DNA of 64,000 nucleotides, taken from assembly GCA_959604655.1 (NCBI GenBank), contig CAUHCL010000001.1:1-64000 (forward strand), in the 5' to 3' direction. The position numbers and the translations under genes are program-made. The first letter of the stretch is position 1, and every line of letters begins with the position of its first letter. Shown here one piece after another: positions 52,706-63,677 of this stretch. The DNA comes from an uncultured Alistipes sp. GTDB taxonomy: Bacteria > Bacteroidota > Bacteroidia > Bacteroidales > Rikenellaceae. The notes beneath the pieces were generated by a model. The model did no database searches. It was not told the DNA's origin and saw only the letters and a list, made by a program, of their open reading frames with translations.

Positions 52706-53401
52706 TCAATACAAAAACCGTTCGACCAGCGGGGCCAGCAATGCCGTGGCAACGCCCATGAGGGCCATGGCCAGACCGCTCAAGGCTCCCTCCACGGCAC
52801 CTTCCTCGATCGACCGTGCGGTGCCTATGCCGTGTGCGGCCGAACCCATGGCGAGTCCGCGCGCCATCGGGTCGTCGATCTTGAGCACGCGCATGAACGC
52901 GAATCCCACGAGCGCGCCGAAGATACCCACCACGAATACCACGACTGAAGTTATCGACATGTCGCCGCCGATGTTCTCGGATATCGTCACCGCTATGGGC
53001 ACCGTGACCGATTTCATGGCGATGGAGTTCTGTATCAGACGCGTGGCGCCCATCCATTTGGCTATGTATACCACGCTCAATATGCCGACCAGACAACCGA
53101 GCGTTATCGAAGTGAGGATCGACAGCACCTGCCCTTTCATGCGCTCCTCCTGCTCGTAAAGCAGATAACCCAGCGCCACGACCGACATTCCGAGTCCGAA
53201 ATCGAGCAGGCGGGTCGCCTCGCGGTATTTCTCGTAAGGTATGTCGAACAGACGCAGTAGTCCTATCATGGCGATGAAGGTGATCACGACGGGGTGACAC
53301 AACGATGATCCCGTGCGGCGATAAAGGGCCATGCCGCCGCAATAGAGGGCTGCGGTGACGGCCAGCAGAAATATCTGCGATTCCAAAAACTCCTGAATCA
53401 T
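52706..53401 (-). CDS. lrgB: LrgB/CidB-family membrane protein
   Basis: A 231-residue inner-membrane protein with about six helices. LrgB signatures are TGSSLCHPVVITFIAMIGLL, LDFGLGMSVVALGYLLYEQ, KSVTVPIAVTISENIGG and GSAAHGIGTARSIEEG. In other bacteria LrgAB modulates murein hydrolase activity or exports small metabolites. Its ATG overlaps the lrgA stop by 4 bp, indicating translational coupling. Confidence 0.92.
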   Translation of the reverse strand: MIQEFLESQIFLLAVTAALYCGGMALYRRTGSSLCHPVVITFIAMIGLLRLFDIPYEKYREATRLLDFGLGMSVVALGYLLYEQEERMKGQVLSILTSITLGCLVGILSVVYIAKWMGATRLIQNSIAMKSVTVPIAVTISENIGGDMSITSVVVFVVGIFGALVGFAFMRVLKIDDPMARGLAMGSAAHGIGTARSIEEGAVEGALSGLAMALMGVATALLAPLVERFLY

Positions 53402-53733
53402 ACCCGTTTGTTCATCTTTTGGTAAACCAATCCTATAACTGCCAGCACCAGCACCGTGCTCACTGCACCCGCGACGACTATGGCGGCCAGATTGTCGGCT
53501 ATGGTGCGGTACGACTCCATGAGTCCCACGCCGAACGGCACGAAGAACAGAGCCATCGTACCGAGCAGAAACTTGGCTGCGGGGGCGACATTCGCGGCCT
53601 TGACAACCCGAAAATGCAGCGCCGCATAAAGGAGCACCATGCCGATGATGTTGCCCGATACGTAACCTCCGATAAGCATGCTGAGCAGATTGCCGATGCT
53701 CCAGCAGGCCAGAATCGCAAAAATACCTGTCAT
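53398..53733 (-). CDS. lrgA: LrgA/CidA-family holin-like protein
   Basis: A 111-residue protein with four helices (GIFAILACWSIGNLLSMLIG, NIIGMVLLYAALHF, FLLGTMALFFVPFGVGLMES, NLAAIVVAGAVSTVLVLAVI), the last two typical of LrgA. ATG at 53733 is chosen; an upstream in-frame extension of 71 residues is basic and unlike the family. The -7 element TACATTTG (minus, 53761-53768) lies 28 bp upstream. Confidence 0.9.
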   Translation of the reverse strand: MTGIFAILACWSIGNLLSMLIGGYVSGNIIGMVLLYAALHFRVVKAANVAPAAKFLLGTMALFFVPFGVGLMESYRTIADNLAAIVVAGAVSTVLVLAVIGLVYQKMNKRV

Positions 53734-53944
53734 ATCAAACCTTTCTTTCCTAACACGGCGCAAATGTAGCGACAAATCGTCGTAATTGTAATCGCCGTCG
53801 GCGCTTTTTACGGCACGATTCGCCTGCCGAAACGGCGGCGCGTTTTTTTTATTCGTCCGAACGAGGTATATTTGCCATGCGAAAAGCGGCGGCTTGCGCC
53901 TTTTCGGAACGACCGAAAGAGCCTCGGCGCCGCATCGCCCGACC

Positions 53945-54598
53945 ATGAAAGAATCGAAACCGCATATTGTAAAACGTTACGTCGTCGCCACGGCGGGACT
54001 GTTCCTCGTGGCGCTCGGGGTGGCGCTGTCGACCCGTTCCGATCTCGGGACCTCGCCCATATCGTGTCCGCCCTATGTCCTGAGTCTGTTCGGCGGGCTC
54101 AGCATGGGACAGTACACAGTGTTGATGCACTTCGTGTTCATATCGCTGCAAATCGCCCTGTTGCGTCGGCGGTTCCGCGCCGAGCTTCTGTTGCAGCTCG
54201 TCCCGACATTCATATTCGGCTTTTTCACCGACTTGGCTATGAATGCGACGGCGGGATTGCAGGGCGAGACGTATGCGGCCCGTGCGGCGCTTCTGCTGTC
54301 GGGGTGCGTCGTCATAGCGGCGGGAATATCGGTGCAGGTCAATGCCTCGGCGTGGATGCTGGCGGGCGAGCAGACCGTGGCGGTCATATCGGAGGTGAGC
54401 GGCGCGGCGTTCGGCCGCGTGAAGGTCTTCTTCGACTCGTCGCTGGTCGTGATAGGAGTCGTGCTGTCGTTCTGTCTGCTGCACGGCCTGGAGGGAATAC
54501 GCGAGGGAACGATCGTGTCGGCACTGTCGGTCGGTGCGATAGTACGTCGTTTGCAGGGGCCCGTCGGGTCGCTGCTCGTGCGCCTGAAAATGTTGTGA
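53945..54598 (+). CDS. YczE/YitT-like integral membrane protein
   Basis: A 217-residue protein with about five to six helices, starting after a charged N-terminus: YVVATAGLFLVALGVALSTR, then SDLGTSPISCPPYVLSL, a Gly-Thr-Ser-Pro motif typical of the YczE/YyaS family. LLQLVPTFIFGFFTDLAMN and GISVQVNASAWMLAGEQ follow. The function is unknown. ATG at 53945 is preferred over an upstream in-frame codon. The acyltransferase gene follows after 24 bp. Confidence 0.75.
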   Translation: MKESKPHIVKRYVVATAGLFLVALGVALSTRSDLGTSPISCPPYVLSLFGGLSMGQYTVLMHFVFISLQIALLRRRFRAELLLQLVPTFIFGFFTDLAMNATAGLQGETYAARAALLLSGCVVIAAGISVQVNASAWMLAGEQTVAVISEVSGAAFGRVKVFFDSSLVVIGVVLSFCLLHGLEGIREGTIVSALSVGAIVRRLQGPVGSLLVRLKML

Positions 54599-54622
54599 AA
54601 CTAACTGTAAAACCTGAAATAA

Positions 54623-55714
54623 ATGACAAAACGTGTAGCTTTTCTCGATTACGTCCGCGTGTTCGCGTGCTTCCTCGTGATGCTCGTGCATGCGAGCGAG
54701 AATTTTTACGGTGCCGAGGGCTCGACCGACATGGCGGGACCGCAGTCCTATCTGGCCAACGAGAGCGACCGACTGTGGGTGTCGCTCTACGACGGATTTT
54801 CGCGTATGTCGGTGCCTTTGTTCATGATCGTGTCGGCATTCCTGTTAGTGCCGATGAAGAGGGAGCAGACCTCGTGGCAGTTCTACGCCCGCCGATTCAA
54901 GCGCATACTGCCTCCGCTGGCATTCTTCATGATCCTTTACAGCACCCTGCCGCTGCTGTGGGGGCAGATCGATACGGCGACGTCGGCTCGGGATCTGTCG
55001 AGGTTCTTCCTTAATTTCCCCACCATGGCGGGCCACTTCTGGTTCATGTATCCCCTGATAGGTCTCTATCTGTTCATTCCCGTCATATCGCCGTGGCTCG
55101 AAAAGGCTACGGCGCGCGAGGAACGCTTCTTCATCGGGCTGTTCCTGCTCTCGACCTGCATACCCTATCTCAACCGCTGGTGCGGCGAGGTGTGGGGGCA
55201 GTGCTTCTGGAACGAGTATCACATGCTGTGGAACTTCTCGGGCTACGTGGGCTACATGGTGCTGGCGCACTACATACGCGTGCATCTCGACTGGAGCCGC
55301 GGGAAACGTCTGCTGATCGGCTCCCTGTCTTTGGCGGCGGGTGCGGCGGCCACCATCGGATCGTTCTATGTCCAGGCCGTCCCGGGCAAGATACTCGAAA
55401 CCCCCGTGCTGGAGGTGGGATGGGCGTTTTGCACGATCAACTGCGTGGCGCTCACGTTCGGTGCGTTCCTGCTCTTCACCTGCATCTCGGCTGCCGAGGC
55501 TCCGCGCATGGTGACCGACATGTCGAAACTCAGCTACGGCATGTTCCTCATGCACATATTCTGGCTCGGAATGTGGGTCGGCGTGTTCAAGAACACCTTG
55601 GCGCTGCCTACCGTGGCGGCCATACCGAGCATAGCCGTCGCCACCTTCGCGAGCTGCTACGTCACGACCAAACTGGTATCGTTCCTGCCCGGGAGCAAGT
55701 GGATCATCGGTTGA
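54623..55714 (+). CDS. acyltransferase family 3 membrane protein
   Basis: A 363-residue inner-membrane O-acyltransferase with about ten helices. The start RVAFLDYVRVFACFLVMLVHASE holds the catalytic His. MSVPLFMIVSAFLL, FYARRFKRILPPLAFFM (the conserved RRxxRI-type segment) and HFWFMYPLIGLYLFIPVIS are family features. It probably acylates a surface polysaccharide or lipid; no partner glycosyltransferase is nearby. Confidence 0.88.
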   Translation: MTKRVAFLDYVRVFACFLVMLVHASENFYGAEGSTDMAGPQSYLANESDRLWVSLYDGFSRMSVPLFMIVSAFLLVPMKREQTSWQFYARRFKRILPPLAFFMILYSTLPLLWGQIDTATSARDLSRFFLNFPTMAGHFWFMYPLIGLYLFIPVISPWLEKATAREERFFIGLFLLSTCIPYLNRWCGEVWGQCFWNEYHMLWNFSGYVGYMVLAHYIRVHLDWSRGKRLLIGSLSLAAGAAATIGSFYVQAVPGKILETPVLEVGWAFCTINCVALTFGAFLLFTCISAAEAPRMVTDMSKLSYGMFLMHIFWLGMWVGVFKNTLALPTVAAIPSIAVATFASCYVTTKLVSFLPGSKWIIG

Positions 55715-55743
55715 TCGGGCGAAAAGATTTTTCGGTCCGCACG

Positions 55744-55774
55744 TTCGGATTTGGCGATTTTTTCACTATTTTTG
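55744..55774 (+). promoter_or_regulatory. candidate tmRNA promoter
   Basis: -33 TTCG (55744-55747), 19-nt spacer, perfect -7 TATTTTTG (55767-55774), 12 bp before the mature 5' end. Confidence 0.5.
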
Positions 55775-55786
55775 CAACGTCGGATC

Positions 55787-56186
55787 GGGGGCGACCGGTT
55801 TTGACAGCTTGCAGAGTTCGATCGTAAGCACGTCGAGCGTTGTGTGGTAGCTCGTAAATATCAACACTCGAACTACAAATGGCAATAACAGCTATGCACT
55901 CGCTGCCTAATTTTCAGGGAAAATTGGCTTAATCGTCGGGCCCGAGGAGGTTTGACGACGAGTATCCCGAACGGCTGCTCCGCCCTTTAGCGGCTCGTTC
56001 ATACGGGGTATCATCAATTTAGGGATAGTACGGCATGTGTCTCGGTTGTCGTATGAGATTCAAGGGACTGCGGCAAGGGTCAGGTCGTCTGCGGCCATCC
56101 CGCGCAAGAGGATCAATCGCAGAATAAACGTGTAGAAAGCCTTGGGGCTCCTTGTTTGGACGCGGGTTCGACTCCCGCCGCCTCCA
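55787..56186 (+). ncRNA. ssrA: transfer-messenger RNA
   Basis: About 400 nt; rescues stalled ribosomes by trans-translation with SmpB. The acceptor stem GGGGGCG (55787-55793) pairs with CGCCTCC (56179-56185), and A56186 is the discriminator. The T-arm GCGGG-TTCGACT-CCCGC is perfect. The 5' part reads GACCGGTTTTGACAGC. The tag frame ends at TAA 55908-55910 and encodes a peptide ending NGNNSYALAA; the resume codon is uncertain (the frame is open from CTC at 55850, giving at most 19 residues). The CCA end is not encoded (ACGA follows the stem). Confidence 0.95.
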
Positions 56187-56191
56187 CGAGG

Positions 56192-56228
56192 AAATGCGGT
56201 TCGGATTTGTTCGGACCGCATTTTTTTT
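56192..56228 (+). terminator. tmRNA terminator
   Basis: Stem ATGCGGTTCG / CGGACCGCAT followed by eight T residues. Confidence 0.85.
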
Positions 56229-56240
56229 GTGTGAGTATTT

Positions 56241-56335
56241 CGATATCGCCGTGCGATATCGGCAGTTCGCCGCCGCCCCACGCGGCGGACTGCAACTCGC
56301 TCTGCGCTCGCATGCGTCCTCCGCCGTCGGCGAAC
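56241..56335 (-). repeat. interspersed palindromic repeat, family A, copy 7
   Basis: Reverse orientation: hairpin CGATATCGC-CGT-GCGATATCG, then GGCAGTTCGCCGCCGCCCC, GGCGGACTGC, and CCGCCGTCGGCGAAC at the end. Directly after the tmRNA terminator. Confidence 0.85.
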
Positions 56336-56402
56336 AGTATTCCGTATGCAACGTATGCAATATGATATTTGCCCGTCGGGAGTGAATTTTTCTTCCGATC
56401 CT

Positions 56403-56434
56403 ATTGCCCGATTCGCGGAAAATGGTTATTTTTG
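56403..56434 (+). promoter_or_regulatory. candidate ftsE promoter
   Basis: -33 ATTG (56403-56406, three of four bases), 20-nt spacer, perfect -7 TATTTTTG (56427-56434). Confidence 0.5.
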
Positions 56435-56494
56435 TAAGTTAATGCAGCCGTCGCAGTGATGGCCTGCGTCGACCTAACGTAATACCGATAACGG

Positions 56495-57226
56495 ATGGAC
56501 AGGACGAATAATGTTGTAGAGCTGCGCAATGTCGCCATTTACCACACCGACGGCGATTCGCGCCGCGTGAAGTCGGACGACGAGCTGGTGCTGTCGGACG
56601 TGAATCTGACCGTCGCCCCTGGCGAGCTGGTCTATTTCATAGGCCGCGTCGGCAGCGGAAAAAGCACCTTGCTCAAAACTTTATATGCCGAGGTGCAACT
56701 CCTTGAGGGCGAAGGCCGCGTTGCGGATATGGATCTGCGGCGGTTGAAGCGCGGCGACATCCCCCACCTGCGCCGCAGGATGGGCATCGTGTTTCAGGAT
56801 TACCAGTTGCTGGACGACCGCAACGCCTTCTTCAATCTCTACGACGTGATGAAGGCCACGGGGTGGAAAAAGGAGTCCGACATCCGCCGCCGCATCGACG
56901 AGGTGTTGTCGGTGGCGGGGCTGAGCAACAAGGCCTACAAGATGCCGCACGAGCTGTCGGGCGGCGAGCAGCAGCGTCTGGTCATAGCCCGCGCCCTGCT
57001 CAATGCGCCGCGTCTGCTGCTGGCCGACGAGCCTACGGGAAATCTCGATCCCGTGACGGCCGACGGCATAATGCGTCTTTTCAGGGAGATCGCGGCATCG
57101 GGTTGCGCCATCATAATGTCGACGCACAACACGGCCCTTATCGAGCAGTTCCCCGCACGCACCATCCTCTTTTCGAAAGGCAAGATCACGGAGATCGACA
57201 TCGAAAAGAGTTTTTCCGCGGAATAG
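56495..57226 (+). CDS. ftsE: FtsE-like ABC transporter ATP-binding protein
   Basis: A 243-residue cytoplasmic ATPase. Walker A is FIGRVGSGKSTLLKTL, Q-loop GIVFQDYQLLDD, signature HELSGGEQQRLVIARALLN, Walker B LLLADEPTGNLDP and switch His MSTHN. The QDYQLLDDRNAFFN segment is characteristic of FtsE, which with FtsX activates septal peptidoglycan hydrolases. No ftsX is adjacent, as is frequent in Bacteroidota, so another MacB-type ATPase role remains possible. Confidence 0.87.
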   Translation: MDRTNNVVELRNVAIYHTDGDSRRVKSDDELVLSDVNLTVAPGELVYFIGRVGSGKSTLLKTLYAEVQLLEGEGRVADMDLRRLKRGDIPHLRRRMGIVFQDYQLLDDRNAFFNLYDVMKATGWKKESDIRRRIDEVLSVAGLSNKAYKMPHELSGGEQQRLVIARALLNAPRLLLADEPTGNLDPVTADGIMRLFREIAASGCAIIMSTHNTALIEQFPARTILFSKGKITEIDIEKSFSAE

Positions 57227-57258
57227 CGGCCGCAAGTGCGTGAATCGCATGTCGGCGA

Positions 57259-57290
57259 TTTGCAGAAATCGATAAAAAACGCTATTTTTG
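57259..57290 (+). promoter_or_regulatory. consensus gyrB promoter
   Basis: TTTG (57259-57262), 20-nt spacer, TATTTTTG (57283-57290): exact match to the Bacteroidota consensus, 44 bp before the start codon. Confidence 0.8.
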
Positions 57291-57295
57291 CATGA

Positions 57296-59296
<2,001 letters not shown>

Positions 59297-59304
59297 AATT
59301 CAGT

Positions 59305-59342
59305 GGCGGGGATTGCTTTCATGGCAGTCCCCGCCGTTTTTA
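59305..59342 (+). terminator. terminator between gyrB and udk
   Basis: A 12-bp stem GGCGGGGATTGC / GCAGTCCCCGCC (one G-U pair) followed by GTTTTTAT. The udk start lies only 14 bp further, so read-through is likely needed for udk unless it has its own promoter. Confidence 0.8.
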
Positions 59343-59356
59343 TATGGCAAAGGCTT

Positions 59357-59977
59357 ATGAAAGTGACGGTAATAGGTGTTGCGGGAGGCTCGGGTTCGGG
59401 CAAGAGTACGCTGGTGAAACGGTTGCAGGAGGCGTTCGTTCACGACGACGTGGTGACGCTGTGCCACGATTATTACTACAAGGCGCATGCGGATCTCACG
59501 TACGAGGAACGCACGAAACTCAACTACGACCATCCGCAGGCGTTCGACACCGACATGCTGGTGGATCACATAAAGACGCTCAAGGACAATGTTCCCGTTG
59601 CGCGCCCCGTCTATTCGTTCGTCGACCATAACCGCACCGCCGAGACGGTGACCGTGAAGCCGTCGAAGGTGATAATAGTCGACGGAATACTGATATTCGA
59701 AAACAGGGAGTTGCGCGACTTGATGGACATAAAGGTGTTCGTCGATACCGATGCCGATATTCGTCTCGCGCGCCGCATACTGCGCGACGTGTGCGATCGC
59801 GGCCGTAGCATGCAGTCGGTGATCGACCAATACATCGGTACGGTGAAGCCCATGCACGACGAGTTCGTGGAGCCGTCAAAGAAATATGCCGACGTAATCA
59901 TCCCCGAAGGCGGATTCAACTCGGTGGCCGTCGGCATGTTGATACAGAACATACGTTCGCTGATAGACGAGAAGTAA
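59357..59977 (+). CDS. udk: uridine kinase
   Basis: Phosphorylates uridine and cytidine in pyrimidine salvage; 206 residues. P-loop VIGVAGGSGSGKSTLVKRL, substrate segment LCHDYYYKAHADLTYEER, NYDHPQAFDTDMLVDHI and RRILRDVCDRGRSMQSVIDQY are typical. ATG at 59357 puts the P-loop at residue ~8 as in the family. Confidence 0.95.
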   Translation: MKVTVIGVAGGSGSGKSTLVKRLQEAFVHDDVVTLCHDYYYKAHADLTYEERTKLNYDHPQAFDTDMLVDHIKTLKDNVPVARPVYSFVDHNRTAETVTVKPSKVIIVDGILIFENRELRDLMDIKVFVDTDADIRLARRILRDVCDRGRSMQSVIDQYIGTVKPMHDEFVEPSKKYADVIIPEGGFNSVAVGMLIQNIRSLIDEK

Positions 59978-60004
59978 ATCCCAGCGGCGTTTCCCCCTAA
60001 AACG

Positions 60005-60048
60005 ATCCCCGCCGATGGCAGAACGTCGGCGGGGATTTATTTGTTTTT
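60005..60048 (+). terminator. udk terminator
   Basis: A perfect 11-bp stem ATCCCCGCCGA / TCGGCGGGGAT followed by TTATTTGTTTTT. Confidence 0.85.
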
Positions 60049-60055
60049 ATCTGCT

Positions 60056-60198
60056 GTTCGCCGACGGCGCGGGCGTAACGCCCGTTTTATGACGAGACCG
60101 TTTCGGTTCGCCGACGGCGGAGGACAAAACGAACTTCGGTGAGTTGCAGTCCGCCGCGTGGGGCGGCGGCGAACTGCCGACCTCGCGCCGCGAGGTCG
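60056..60198 (+). repeat. interspersed palindromic repeat, family A, copy 8 with partial tandem start
   Basis: A truncated unit (GTTCGCCGACGGCG, 60056-60069, followed by GGGCGTAACGCCC) precedes a full unit at 60106-60198. The full unit ends in the hairpin CGACCTCGC-GCC-GCGAGGTCG. It reaches to 5 bp before the mutS stop codon. Confidence 0.85.
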
Positions 60199-60203
60199 AA
60201 TAC

Positions 60204-62873
60204 TTATATCCCCGCTATCTTCTTTATCTCGTTCAGTTTGTTGAGCGCTTCGATGGGAGTCAGCGAGTTGATGTCGAGACCCTTTATCTGGTCGCGTATC
60301 TGAATCAGAACGGGATCTTCCAGCTGGAACATCGAGAGTTGCAGACTACCCTTCTCCGCTACGTCGGCCACCTGCTTGGCCGACGGCTGACGTCTCCTGC
60401 GCCGCTGCGCCGGCTCTTTCGAGGCCACTATCTCGTTGTCGCCGTAAACCGTTTCCAGATTGCCCAGAATCTCCGTCGCGCGCGACACTATGCTTTGCGG
60501 CATTCCCGCCATGCGCGCCACGTGTATACCGAACGAGTGCTCGGTGCCGCCGCGGGCCAGTTTGCGCAGGAACACTATGGTGTTGTCGATCTCGCGGACC
60601 GCCACATGGTAGTTCTTCACGCGCGCGAACAGCTGCTCCATCTCGTTCAGCTCGTGGTAATGCGTGGCGAAGAGGGTCTTGGCGTGTGCCGTAGGATGGT
60701 TGTGGATATACTCCACCATCGCCCATGCTATCGATATGCCGTCGTAGGTGCTGGTGCCGCGTCCGATCTCGTCGAGCAGGATCAGGCTGCGGTCCGAGAG
60801 GTTGTTCAGTATGCTCGCCGACTCCAGCATCTCGACCATGAAGGTCGACTCGCCCTGCGAGATGTTGTCCGAGGCTCCCACGCGGGTGAATATCTTGTCC
60901 ACCACACCTATGTGCGCCGATTCGGCGGGTACGAACGATCCCATCTGCGCCATGAGTATTATGAGCGCTGTCTGCCGCAGCAGGGCCGACTTACCCGACA
61001 TGTTGGGACCCGTTATCATCATTATCTGTTGGTCCTCGTCGTTGAGCAGCACATCGTTGGGGATGTATTCCTCCCCCACCGCCAGCAGACGCTCTATGAC
61101 GGGGTGACGGCCGTTGCGTATATCGATGACCTTGCCGTTGTCGAGCAGGGGGCGGACGTAGCGGCATTCGCACGCCATGCGGGCGAACGACTGGAGGCAG
61201 TCGATGCGCGCCACGGCGGCGGCATCGCGCAGGATCACGCGCAACTGCCCCGCTACGTATTGAACCAAAGCCGTGTATATTTCGAGTTCGAGCGCCAGAA
61301 TACGGTCCTGCGCGCCGAGAATCTTCTCTTCGTACTCCTTCAGTTCCTCGGTGATGTAGCGCTCGGCGTTGGCCAGGGTCTGTTTGCGGATCCACGATTC
61401 TGGCACCTTATCCTTATGCGTGTTGCGCACCTCGATGTAATAGCCGAATACGTTGTTGTAGCTGATTTTGAGCGACGGAATCCCCGTAGCCTCGGTCTCG
61501 CGTTGCAGTATCTGCTGCAACACGTCCTTGCCGTGCAAGGCTATGCGGCGCAGGTCGTCCAGTTCGGCCGACACGCCGTCGGCTATGACCCCGCCTTTCT
61601 GAATCTGGTTGTTGGCGGGATCGGGATAGATCTCGCGGGCCAGTCGGTCGCGTATCTCCGTCGCGGGATCGATCTGCTCCGCTATCTCGTGCAGGCGCTC
61701 GTCGTCGGTCGATTCCAGCAGGGCCTTGAGCGTCTCCACGGCCGTGAGCGACGATTTGAGCTGCACCAGCTCGCGCGGCAACACGCGCCCCGCCGCTATG
61801 CGCGATGAAATGCGCTCCAGATCGCCTATCGACGAGATCTGCTCGCGCAGCGCCTCGGCCAGATCGGCGTCGGTCGCCAGACGCTCCACCACATCCTGAC
61901 GCCGCTTGATACGCTCGACGTCGACCAGAGGCATGGCTATCCAACGTTTCAGCAGACGGCCGCCCATCGATGTGAGCGTGCGGTCGATGACGTCGGCGAA
62001 GCAGCTCTTGTCGTGCGATCCGTTCGACGAGAAGAGTTCCAGATTGCGTATCGAGAACTTGTCGACCCATACGTAATCGTTCTTGTCGATGCGCGAGATG
62101 GAGGTGATGTGCGATATTTCACGGTGCTCGGTGAACTCCAGATAATAGAGTATGGCGCCCGCGGCGGCTATGCCCTCGGTCATGTTCTGCACGCCGAAGC
62201 CTTTCAGCGATCGGGTGCCGAACTGCTTGCAGAGCTTGTCCTTGTTGATGTCCGACGAGAACACCCAGTCGTCGAGACGGTAGGTGTAGTATCGGTTGCC
62301 GAATGCCGAATCGAAGCGGTCCTCGTATCCGCGCTGGTAGATGATCTCCTTGGGCGAGAGGTTCGACAGCAGTTTGTCGACATACATATCGTCGCCCTGA
62401 GCCATGTAGAACTCGCCCGTCGATATGTCGAGAAAGGCCACGCCCGTGGTTTTCGCGCCGAAAAAGACCGATCCGAGGAACGAGTTTTCCTTATTTGGCA
62501 GCACGTTGTTGTCGCCCAACACCACACCCGGGGTGACAAGCTCGATGACGCCGCGCTTGACCAGACCTTTGACGGTCTTGGGGTCTTCTAACTGCTCGCA
62601 CACGGCGACGCGTTCGCCCGCCCGCACCAGCTTGGGCATGTAGACGTCGAGCGCATGATAAGGGAATCCCGCCAGCTCGACATACGACGCGGCACCGTTG
62701 GCCCGCCGCGTGAGCGTTATGCCGAGGATCGAACTCGCCTTTATGGCGTCGTCGCCGAAAGTCTCATAAAAATCTCCCACACGAAACAGCAATATCGCAT
62801 CGGGATGAACCGCCTTGATAGAGTAATATTGCTTCATCAAGGGCGTCTCCACGTATTTCTTCTCAATAGCCAT
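60204..62873 (-). CDS. mutS: DNA mismatch repair protein MutS
   Basis: Mismatch-recognition ATPase, 889 residues. N-terminus: [20 protein letters not shown], then [11 protein letters not shown] with the mismatch-wedging Phe and Glu. Core: [20 protein letters not shown]. ATPase: [18 protein letters not shown] (Walker A), [15 protein letters not shown] (Walker B) and [13 protein letters not shown]. The C-terminus ends [20 protein letters not shown] ([13 protein letters not shown]), a MutL/tetramer region. ATG at 62873 is chosen; a 93-residue upstream extension is GC-biased shadow. A minus-strand -7 element TATATTTG (62893-62900) lies 20 bp upstream. Confidence 0.96.
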   Translation of the reverse strand: MAIEKKYVETPLMKQYYSIKAVHPDAILLFRVGDFYETFGDDAIKASSILGITLTRRANGAASYVELAGFPYHALDVYMPKLVRAGERVAVCEQLEDPKTVKGLVKRGVIELVTPGVVLGDNNVLPNKENSFLGSVFFGAKTTGVAFLDISTGEFYMAQGDDMYVDKLLSNLSPKEIIYQRGYEDRFDSAFGNRYYTYRLDDWVFSSDINKDKLCKQFGTRSLKGFGVQNMTEGIAAAGAILYYLEFTEHREISHITSISRIDKNDYVWVDKFSIRNLELFSSNGSHDKSCFADVIDRTLTSMGGRLLKRWIAMPLVDVERIKRRQDVVERLATDADLAEALREQISSIGDLERISSRIAAGRVLPRELVQLKSSLTAVETLKALLESTDDERLHEIAEQIDPATEIRDRLAREIYPDPANNQIQKGGVIADGVSAELDDLRRIALHGKDVLQQILQRETEATGIPSLKISYNNVFGYYIEVRNTHKDKVPESWIRKQTLANAERYITEELKEYEEKILGAQDRILALELEIYTALVQYVAGQLRVILRDAAAVARIDCLQSFARMACECRYVRPLLDNGKVIDIRNGRHPVIERLLAVGEEYIPNDVLLNDEDQQIMMITGPNMSGKSALLRQTALIILMAQMGSFVPAESAHIGVVDKIFTRVGASDNISQGESTFMVEMLESASILNNLSDRSLILLDEIGRGTSTYDGISIAWAMVEYIHNHPTAHAKTLFATHYHELNEMEQLFARVKNYHVAVREIDNTIVFLRKLARGGTEHSFGIHVARMAGMPQSIVSRATEILGNLETVYGDNEIVASKEPAQRRRRRQPSAKQVADVAEKGSLQLSMFQLEDPVLIQIRDQIKGLDINSLTPIEALNKLNEIKKIAGI

Positions 62874-63001
62874 TCTCCCTGTTTTTAGTGAGCAAATATA
62901 CAAATAAAAGTTGGAAAAACGAGCGGGAAGATGACAACATCGGGCACGAAACGACGCGCAACTGCGCCTGTGCGAGGCCTGCGGACCGCGTGCGACGAGG
63001 A

Positions 63002-63637
63002 CTATTTCACGCGTATGACGTTGATTCCGTCGCGCAGCGGGAGTATGACGTTCTCCACTCTGTCGTCCTCGGCCACCATGCGGTTGAATTCGAGAAGCGC
63101 CTGCGTATGGCGGTCGTTGTGCGCCACGCTCTGCACGACCTTGCCATACCACAGAATGTTGTCGGCCAGCATCACCGAGCCGCTGCGCACCAGCCCGCCG
63201 TCCATCAGCATGCGGTAGTAATCGGGATATTCGCGCTTGTCGCCGTCGATGAATACCATGTCGAACCGCTTGCCGAGCCGCGGGGCTATATCCAGCGCCG
63301 ACCCGATGTGCAGGCGGATTTTGTGCCCGTGGGGCGAGCGGTCGAAAAACGACTGCGCCAGAGGCTGCAGTTCGTCGTCGGGTTCGCAGGTGTCGACCGT
63401 ACCGCCCTCATCCAGCCCCGCCGCCATGCAGAGTGCCGAATAGCCCGTGAAAGTTCCTATCTCCAGAATGTCGTGCGGGCGGAACATCTTCACCAGCAGT
63501 TCGAGCAGCTTGCCCTGAATATGGCCCGACACCATGCGCGGGTTCAGCACTTGCAGATGGGTCTGGCGGTCCAGCTCCGTGAGCAGCGGATCCTCGGGCG
63601 AGGAGTGCAGATGAACGTATTTTTCGAGTAAATCCAT
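63002..63637 (-). CDS. class I SAM-dependent O-methyltransferase
   Basis: A 211-residue enzyme of the catechol/caffeoyl-CoA O-methyltransferase family. The SAM-binding motif is [19 protein letters not shown], followed by [15 protein letters not shown] and [20 protein letters not shown] (metal-binding Asp), and ILWYGKVVQ. Relatives such as TrmR methylate tRNA hydroxyuridine and others act on small phenols, so the substrate is open. Confidence 0.88.
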   Translation of the reverse strand: MDLLEKYVHLHSSPEDPLLTELDRQTHLQVLNPRMVSGHIQGKLLELLVKMFRPHDILEIGTFTGYSALCMAAGLDEGGTVDTCEPDDELQPLAQSFFDRSPHGHKIRLHIGSALDIAPRLGKRFDMVFIDGDKREYPDYYRMLMDGGLVRSGSVMLADNILWYGKVVQSVAHNDRHTQALLEFNRMVAEDDRVENVILPLRDGINVIRVK

Positions 63638-63677
63638 GTCAGGCTATTTTGTCAATCTTCGTCGACACCGCGGAAAA

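Noticed and set aside
55715..56494. Additional tRNA genes beside the tmRNA
   Set aside because: No cloverleaf with anticodon arm was found; the only T-arm-like sequence belongs to the tmRNA.
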